This document shows positions 56,617 to 64,000 of a stretch of 64,000 nt of DNA, piece after piece. The translations under genes and the position numbers were made by a program. Each line of letters opens with the position of its first letter. The first letter of the stretch is position 1. The notes beneath the pieces were generated by a model that saw nothing but the letters and a program-made list of their open reading frames with translations, was not told where the DNA came from and searched no databases. The stretch is from Lunularia cruciata (lineage: Eukaryota; Streptophyta; Marchantiopsida; Lunulariales; Lunulariaceae), in contig OX419759.1 in the NCBI GenBank assembly GCA_948567375.1, positions 32,279,493 to 32,343,492 on the forward strand. The letters are read 5' to 3'.

Positions 56617-59070
56617 TCTGACACTGAAATTTCAGAAAATAGAAGCAATTAACTTGACAGTTTACAAATTGGCAACAATTTTATCATCTTCAAATGCAAA
56701 TCGGGAGCCACTCCGGAACATCTTTATCAGGTCAAGTATAGGTAATCTATAGCGACACAACTAATTAGAACAAACTGACTGAGTCTGCACAAGAATTGAA
56801 CTTTTCACATGGAACAGTTTGGTGTCTGGAGAGGTTTCGGTACGCCTTTAATAAATTTGGCTAGCCATGTGATGGTTGACGTCAAATTGTTGCTGATTTC
56901 TATGCTGAGTTTCTGATTGATTTATATTTGTAATGGGAGCAGAAACCGTTCATCAAACGCGGGATCCAGAACCCACTTAGGACCCACCCGATGCAAACCG
57001 AAAAGATGCATATGGAGGCAATAAGATGCTTGTATGAACTTGAACAAATGCAAACAGAAATCACCTGATCTAATCAGGTAAAAAAAGAGCGGAACATAAG
57101 CAAAATCTGTATAAAGCAGAAGCGACAATTGATCCATTCCATGAGCAGCATCCCGGAAAAGACTCGCTTGCATACATTATGCATACCATTGTACGGTGGA
57201 TGCTGTGCAATCGTAAGCATACTGTATAAAATGAAGGGAGTCTTTCCAGCAGAAACAGAGGATACATTTGAAACTAAAAGTTGGCTAAGTTGGCTAATAA
57301 GTTACCTGTCCCATGCAGCAGTAGAAGAAAACTCAGTCCCCAGCATCAGCCGATTGTCTCCTTTTTCACCTTCTTAGCTAACGACGTCAACTTCTCACTG
57401 GTCGCTGTGATTCATCCCTCGGTTCCTTCTGAAAGGTAGAAAGTTTGGGGTTACGCCATCTGTCTGTCCTCAGATGCTGCCGGATTCTGCTTCTGTCTCC
57501 ACTCTCACGAATAATTTAGATCGATGATGACCATGTCCCTGGCCCTTCCTTACTACGAGATCGAAGCATGAACTGGCGATCATGCCCATATCCATTACGA
57601 GGCTAACAAGACGGGAGAAAGCAGATGATTGAAGTGTCGACTTGAATCAACAGAACAGTTCAACAGCTCTCTCCTCCCGATGGCTCCAATCAAGAAAGAG
57701 CCACCATCGAAGCTTGCAACGCGGAAGGATCTAACCCAACAAGAAATTGCAAAACTCACTATAATGTATATATAGGGGATAGCGGTACTGATACTATCTA
57801 AGAATCTAATTCTGTAAGAATCTAGGGTAGAATTTTGCAACTGTAGAGTTCTTACATTGAAAGTAGCTTGAGCCAATATTTGTCTGCTCTGATTAAGAAC
57901 AGAATAGAACGGTTACTGCTAAGTTTAACCTGTTTCGAAAGGAGAGAGGCACTTACCAACTTGGCACTCAGCTAATGAGTGCCAAGTTGTGGGTTACGTC
58001 CCAAGCGCATTTGCTCAGGTGTCAATGACGGTATAGATAATCTCAACATAAAGAAGCCTTATTTCTACGGTTGAAGGATGTTATTGACTTTCGAAAGAAC
58101 CAACGTGCTAGAGAGATGCAAACTTCTGACCTAGTCAATGAGCTGGCTATGATCCTGTTCCTTTGCATATGAGAAAACGTACGTAAAAGGAAAACTTCTA
58201 GGTGGGCGTCTAGGAAAACGTCTAGGTGGACACCTGTTGGTGCTTTTCAACTACTTTACCAACAGTCAAGACAAAATGAATTGACTACTTTCCTGCATAT
58301 CTTGTAGAAGTATGCTATTACTCCGCGACCAATTACTGAGAAATGAATATACAAGTCTGACAGCATTCGCATATGTACCTTTCCTTAACTTAACCCAGCC
58401 CATCGGTTACTGTTGTCCAATATCGAATCTATGGATAGCGACGTAAGGCAACCAGCACCAGCCCTAAGTTCAGCTGTCTCTCGAGTGAGTGTGAAAATAT
58501 TCGTCTTGTGATTTAAAAACGGTGGGGAATTGGTTGAATTGTAGTCATAGTCATCGGTGTCTTAACATCCCAACGCTGTAAAACATAGAAACAGATCAGT
58601 TGTATGTGGATGGGCTCCAAATTCGACAGTCTCGTTGCATCTTTTCATACAATTTTAACTCCAGGGAAGAGCTCCACCAATACGAAACTGACGTTCACTA
58701 GGGAGCAATTCTTGTACTTGGCCGACTTATCACGAGTCTTGGCAACAACAAGGATGATCACGGATTAACCTGAATCGAAGGCACAACAGTAATAGCCTAA
58801 AAGACATACGAATGGAAGTTGGGCAACACCATGACAGTAACACAGATCAACCGACCGATAACTGAGCGGTGTTTTGATGATTTTGATTTTGACATAATCA
58901 CAATCTTAATTCAACTAGCAGTAAACAAGAGTAAGGAGACTCTGTCACCGAAGTTCGCATTGTCGACTCGCACACCTGCTCACTTCAAAATCAGGTTTCG
59001 GTTTAGGTCATGCACAAAACAAGGTTCGGGCTGCAGTTCGATGTTGGTAACCGGAAATGAGTTCTGTTTG
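53771..59070 (-). repeat. Tandem duplication unit 2
   Basis: It begins at GAATAATTCT inside the NB-ARC 3' part and ends at GTTCTGTTTG (59061-59070), after which similarity to unit 1 stops. It lies directly beside unit 1, head to tail. It lacks the segment present at about 51171-51983. The junction near 57284 shows a short GTTGGCTAA repeat. Confidence 0.87.
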
Positions 59071-59778
59071 CTCTATCGTGGGAAAATTTCATGTGTCTCG
59101 GTGGTGGGATATGCAGCACACTGCGAGCTGCCTTTTACCTATAAATCAGACATCAAGTGCCACAAATTCACGCGTTGAAGTTCCACAGGGATATAAACAT
59201 GAAGACTGCAACATGCCAAGATGTAGGTGCACGCTTTGCAGATACTGGTAACTTGATCCTCATCATCTCACGGAATTCTGTCGCGTTTAAGTATAGTCGG
59301 TGGTAATATTTCCCCATCTCACTGGAACGCAGCTCGGAAATTCACAGGACAGAGTTTCATATGATAGGCAGGTGCGTGATCAGAGGTCGCGATCTGTAGA
59401 ATCGGGCTCCTTCTCAGTCTGTTGTTTGTTTCATTTCAGCAGAATCTTCTCAACCTGGAGAAAGCCATACTGCTTCTGTTGGAGTCGTTAGTGTGCAGGA
59501 TTCAGAATATAACTATTACGGTTATATGCTAGCAAACACACAGTCATACTGCTCCACGGTGATGGTTGATATTCCAAAGCAAAAGCTACAAGTTTTGTTC
59601 TGCCCTCCATTCGCCGGGTTCCTACAGTTATTCACATTTACCCGTGCCTAAGTTCTGTCTCTAGTTTTCTCAAACCATCATTTGATTACATTCAGCTCTA
59701 TCTCGTTCATCGGAGAATATTTGCACTTGAGTTCATGTGTTCAGGTTTCACACAGCGAGTACAGCAGCTCCAGAAATA
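56617..59778. other. Region upstream of NLR copy 2, no gene recognised
   Basis: As far as 59070 this is the duplicate of 50496-53768, including the foldback at 57153-57250. From 59071 it is single-copy. Short plus-strand open stretches (58819-59178 and 59300-59491) show no domain. A TATAAATC sequence near 59140 could serve the dioxygenase downstream but is unsupported otherwise. Confidence 0.6.
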
Positions 59779-61394
59779 ATGACGATGGTTACATCTCCTC
59801 CGGTAACACAAGTTGAGAACCTTACCAATGTTCTGGCCAAATGTTCTCCAAAGCTCAGCTCGTCCTCATTTACCAGAGCGCTATATCTGGTCAGCGACAA
59901 CGAAGCATAACTTGAGCCTGGATTCCGCGGCAGGCCATGAGGCCAATTTAGAGATACCAGTTATAGACTTCCCCAATTTATTCATCGTGGATCAAGTTCT
60001 GGGGGACAAAACCGTGGAAGAGATTGGTCATGCATGTGAAGAGTGGGGTTTCATGCAAATTGTAAATTACGGTATATCAGATCAACTCTATAAAGACGTT
60101 GTTGTTCAAGGTCGCAAGTTCTTTCATCTGGTTGCGGAGAGGAAGGAAAAATTCAACCGTGGTCCAGGATCGGAAGCATTCTCTGATTTCACGGGCAGAT
60201 GTGCCGCATTATCTTCCAGTCCTTCATGGATGGAGACACATTCAGACTCTGCTGATAATATGGAGACCCCTATGCAAATTTGAGTTGGCTCGAGACTGAC
60301 GCGAGTTTTGATAAGAGAAATGCGCAGCCTCTTTAGATCGCATACATGTACATATAACACGTTATTAGTCATGGACTTCAGTATAATACATTACCGAATT
60401 TCACGCGTGCAACCAAGATATGTTGGAGGTTGAATACTGGAACGAATATATTGCGTGAGTGTTCGTCAATCTGAAGTTTTAGAAGCTCATTCCGGATATC
60501 GGTATGTCATTGATGATCGTTCCGCAGCATTCCTTTGTAGGAATTCTGGGATAAGCTGAGAAATAGCGGGATCGGAATACTTGGAGCTCTTTCACTATAT
60601 CTGGGACTGGAGAAGTCAACCTTTCCTGAGTAATTCAGAAAATCAGATGATCATGGGAGTTCCTCGAGGCGAAACTACTATCCGGAGTGTCCCCGATCTG
60701 ACCTTACAGTTGGTGGAGGACCTCATGCGGATCCTAACATTATAACATTGTTGAGAGCAGATCGTGATTTTGGTCTGCAGGTGCGCAAGGATAATAGATG
60801 AATGGGATTTCCTCTAGTCGCGAGCCGGGGGCAGTTGTGATTAGCGATACTCTTGAGGTACGCCAACTTCTAAGGGATTCCATGGCTTGCATTGGACAAA
60901 TCCTTCATAGTACTTCCTCTCTGCATTTTCAATCTTCTCCACTACAAACTGAAAGTGAGCCATGAAATCCACTGCCATTTGCTCTTTGCTTCAGTTTGCA
61001 CTCCGACATGTACACCGATCCCATACTCCATCTAATATCACCTAGAATGAAGAAGAAACCAGCAGAGATCGTGACGGTGTGTGACTTGACAATTACACGA
61101 ATTCTTCGTGCAATTACACTGAGCAACGAAACATTTACAAGCGTAGAGCACCGTGTTCTCGTGACCGACGAAATAGACCGAATTTCGACCATGTACTCAG
61201 TGCTTCCAAGGCCATCTAAGATATTTAAGCCCCGTCCAAACTTATCGATGAAGAACACCCTTTACAATACAGGCCGTTCACATATGACAAATACATGTCA
61301 AAGCTTGGGACAAGCATGCGCATCGTCGGCAGAAGGTCCTTCGACTTCTTGCGCAGAAAAAGTCCCGGCATTGAGTTATGAACGTGCAAACTAA
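59779..61394 (+). pseudogene. 2-oxoglutarate/Fe(II)-dependent dioxygenase, decayed
   Basis: The start is ATG 59779 (M-T-M-V-T), then a frameshift before 'LPERYIW'. The N-terminal dioxygenase domain follows ('IPVIDFPNLF', 'EEWGFMQIVNYGI', 'FFHLVAERKEKF') to about 60190. The catalytic double-stranded beta-helix is split: 'RNYYPECPRSDL' and H-A-D (His 60724, Asp 60730) near 60700, 'GAVVISDTLE' at 60828, and 'SVEHRVLV' with the second metal His at 61149, then R-I-S for 2-oxoglutarate. The C-terminal 'YRPFTYDKYMSKLG' is in yet another frame. A TGA replaces the Trp codon at 60799. Introns may exist, but the stop and shifts indicate a pseudogene. The substrate (flavonoid, hormone or other) cannot be told. 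Confidence 0.8.
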
Positions 61395-61423
61395 TTTCGA
61401 CAACAGAAGCCAGAGCTTGATAA

Positions 61424-62190
61424 AGATTTCCGATCCTATGTTATAGTTTATAGTTTTAGACTCCAAAATTCTAAAAGATATAACCAAGAAAAAAGATTAA
61501 CTACTTTTAATTACTCCAAAACTTTAACATTCGTGTGGTACTGTTTGTTGTATTTTCATTAAATCTTTTTATTATATTAGATATGATCACTAGAGCAAAA
61601 CTTTCATTTACTTCAAGACTTCGTATTTGATTTATCATTTTATTATAAGATTATTCGTATTTTTACTACAATACTACTATATTCTTAGTTTCCTAATTTT
61701 TGCCTTGAATGCTTAAATTATAAGTATAATCAAGTAATAATCAACATTGATTTTGTGCTATACTATTGATTACTGTATGAAACTAAAATGAACTCTATAT
61801 AGAAGTTATGATCCTTAAATTTTATAATTTTAGACTCCAATATTGTAAGAGGATATACCCAATAGAAATAATTTAGACAATTTTCAGTACTTTATAACTT
61901 CTGTATTTGAGCTGTAATCCTTATGTTATTTAATGAAAATTGGTCACTATATTAGATTTGACCATTACAGTAAGATTTTCATTGAATCTAATATCTTTTA
62001 TTTGATTATATCTTTTTAGTATTACTAGTATTTTTACCACAATACGAGTGTTGTTTACTAATTCTTACCTTGAATCCTTGACTATAAATAAATCAAGTAA
62101 ATAAACACTACTATTACACAAGAATCAAGATTGATTTTTTGCTATACTAGTGATTACTATATAAAAGTCTTTTAATCTTATTGAAGATAT
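61424..62190. repeat. Diverged direct repeat in AT-rich DNA
   Basis: Two copies of about 375-385 bp can be aligned. Anchor pairs are TTTTAGACTCCAA at about 61454 and 61829, ATTAGATATGATCA and ATTAGATTTGACCA at about 61576 and 61951, and GCTATACTA-TGATTACT at about 61757 and 62142. Divergence is high. No coding potential is seen. It might be an old element or a decayed satellite dimer. Confidence 0.6.
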
Positions 62191-62790
62191 TGCAGACCTT
62201 CTAGATCTCCTAAGTCGATTTGATAGTTCTATTTTTTTGCTCTTTAAAAACCAAAGTCTTGAGATAGATTCAAGAACAATGCTCCTCGATTCCACTAGGT
62301 TGATCAATACAAATATATTCACCTAGGTAGAACATCATCATGAGAAATAGGTTGAAGAGTTGGACCTGTATATTTTAGATGATCTAATCCTAAGAAAAAA
62401 AAAAGTTTTTTCTTTTGTAGGTTTTTCTATTTTCAGCTTAATAATCCTTCTCTAATGAAATCTCCTTATCAAGTACCAGTCAATATGAAATGTCAATTTT
62501 AATGTCAATACTTTTATCAATGACAATAGTTTTTCCCCTTCTTTTATTTGAAATTAAATATAGTTTTTTGACCTTTCATTTACATAAATAATGAATATAT
62601 AAGAAATTTTTATTTTTTAACAAATCCTTAAAATAAATGTTGAGTGGGTTCTAGGTTCAATCACACCTCGTTTACGTTATGAAAAGAACTACTTTGTCTT
62701 TTTACCAGATGGGCTTTCAGCTTACAATTACAAGGTTCTGTTAGGCTTAGAAAATGAGAGAGATTGGGATATTTATGTTCCTATAACATG
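62191..62790. other. AT-rich region, nothing recognised
   Basis: Strongly AT-rich with homopolymer runs and no open stretch with domain features. No LTR, tRNA or promoter pattern stood out. Confidence 0.55.
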
Positions 62791-62940
62791 GGTGAAGAGG
62801 ATAATCCCTTGTTGTTACAAAGAGATTGGGTTGAAACCAACGCAAAAATAGAACCATAAGTAACTGGTGAAGAGGATAATCCCTTGTTGTTACAATGAGA
62901 TTGGGTTGAAACCAACGCAAAAATAGAACCGTAAGTAACT
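62791..62940. repeat. 75-bp tandem duplication
   Basis: Units 62791-62865 and 62866-62940 both begin GGTGAAGAGGATAATCCC and end in TAAGTAACT. They differ at two positions that I can see (AAAGA/AATGA and CCATA/CCGTA). It is probably a recent slippage or unequal-exchange product. Confidence 0.9.
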
Positions 62941-64000
62941 ATTTCACATGGGCAACAGTGCATATCAAGGCTCAATACTAAATGACCATGGACACAGAAT
63001 TTACAAAGGAGAGCCCATATAGGTCAAGTATTTGTGGTACTTTAATAATAGTCTTTCTCTTCCCAATTTAAGATTAGATTATATTTGGCCGACACCAAAT
63101 GTTGTGTTTTAATATCCAATAAGATATTAAGGATGACTTTATACATATATTTCACCACACAAAATCTAACTCCACTTATTGGTTTACTTGCCCTCCTCCT
63201 TCCTGATGATTATATTGAAAAGATAGAAATACTAAAATACATTAAAACCTTGCAATTAGGTCGTTGCGCTTATGTGTTGGATGCTTATTTGTCTAGGCAG
63301 TAATGATAGTATCAATACCTAAACCGGTATGAACAACAAAGCATAAAAACAAAAACAAGTAATGCTTGTTTATCGTGTTAAGTAAGCATAGCTTAACACA
63401 TAGTCCTTTAGGTTTTGATTATCAAGGAATAGAAACGTTACAACTTAGATCTGAAGATTGTACTTCTTAGTGATTGTATTTATGGAGCACAAAAATTGTC
63501 ATACCATTTGTAGTGTTGCATCTAGATTTCTCTGACGTTGAAGTTCTAATGATAGTAGTTCGAGGCATTTTGGCAGTTACTCAAGGAATACTTTCCGACG
63601 ATCAGATTTTGTGCTTAGGGTATTGACTTCATGGTGGGGCCAATCGTCACTTGCACCATCTGCACCGTCAAGTGTGCCGTTAGCGGGACTATTGGGATGA
63701 GACCTAGGTCAAAATCAAGAGTATACCTTGAAATTGCAGCTCCTTAGAGCTCACTTCTCCAATGTTGAGCCTTTGAGTTCTTGGCTAGAGTGGACAAAAA
63801 GTCGAAGAGTGTCACCTAGAGTCTCTTAGCTAGAGTGGATGTGGCTTGACTGTAATTAGTGCCCTATTGTTGGCAAGTTTTTGAGGATCAGATCAAGTAC
63901 TAATTTGATTTGAGTTGTTTTGAGTTGTGAAAGATCTAATTTGGTGTGCTCTCGGTAGTGAAGCTAGAATGATGATCAATCAGATTATCTTTGTTTTTCT
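62941..64000. other. Right end of window, no gene recognised
   Basis: It contains one open stretch of 72 codons on plus (63085-63303) without a recognisable domain. The last 500 bp hold short near-repeats (TCTTAGCTAGAGTGGA and TCTTGGCTAGAGTGGA near 63780-63840). No retroelement signature was found. Confidence 0.5.

Noticed and set aside
1-64000. tRNA or rRNA genes, CRISPR arrays, bacterial operons
   Set aside because: No cloverleaf with a GTTCRANNC arm, no rRNA blocks and no spacer-repeat arrays were recognised on reading. The genes are spliced plant type.

Overview
The window is nuclear DNA of a land plant, most likely a non-seed plant (a bryophyte, with a liverwort as first guess). It holds spliced genes, Ty3/Gypsy chromoviruses primed by initiator-Met tRNA, and disease-resistance (NLR) genes whose N-terminal domain is an alpha/beta hydrolase. 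That hydrolase-NBS-LRR architecture is known mainly from bryophytes. The species cannot be fixed from the sequence alone.

Positions 1-39160 form a nested stack of LTR retrotransposons that can be untangled base by base. The outermost element, A0 (chromovirus family A, + strand), enters from outside the window and ends with its 3' LTR at 38732-39160. A chromovirus of a second family, B1 (1706-37003), sits inside A0 with a perfect CATTA target duplication. B1 was later hit by A1 (3268-16365) and by C1 (18702-34768). C1 is a minus-strand non-chromodomain element with LTRs of about 3.7 kb and a tRNA-Asp-like primer site. A1 contains A2 (6731-14153), and A2 contains a solo C LTR (7155-9064). The right LTR of C1 contains a solo B LTR (29755-30495, perfect GTACA duplication) and a repeat-rich insertion D (31498-33370, flanking ACCGC). 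Another solo B LTR lies in A0 (260-1004). All coding regions carry stops and frameshifts, so no element looks autonomous. From 39161 to about 42730 lies a decayed minus-strand gag/protease region of another retroelement (E).

From about 43 kb the sequence becomes low-copy and genic. Two hydrolase-NLR copies lie head to tail on the minus strand as products of a tandem duplication, with units at about 47655-53768 and 53771-59070. The downstream copy (44150-50495) keeps hydrolase, NB-ARC and a long LRR array of 24-residue repeats, but has at least four frameshifts, so it is a probable pseudogene. The upstream copy (53643-56616) has five exons that splice into an open frame of 719 codons. It lacks LRRs, has Cys in place of the hydrolase nucleophile Ser, and ends in a new tail created at the duplication junction.

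The right end holds a decayed plus-strand 2-oxoglutarate/Fe(II) dioxygenase (59779-61394) that retains its metal-binding motifs in different frames. AT-rich DNA with direct repeats follows, with no gene I can recognise from 61.4 kb to the end. Nothing suggests prokaryotic or organellar DNA, and I saw no rRNA, tRNA or CRISPR signal.
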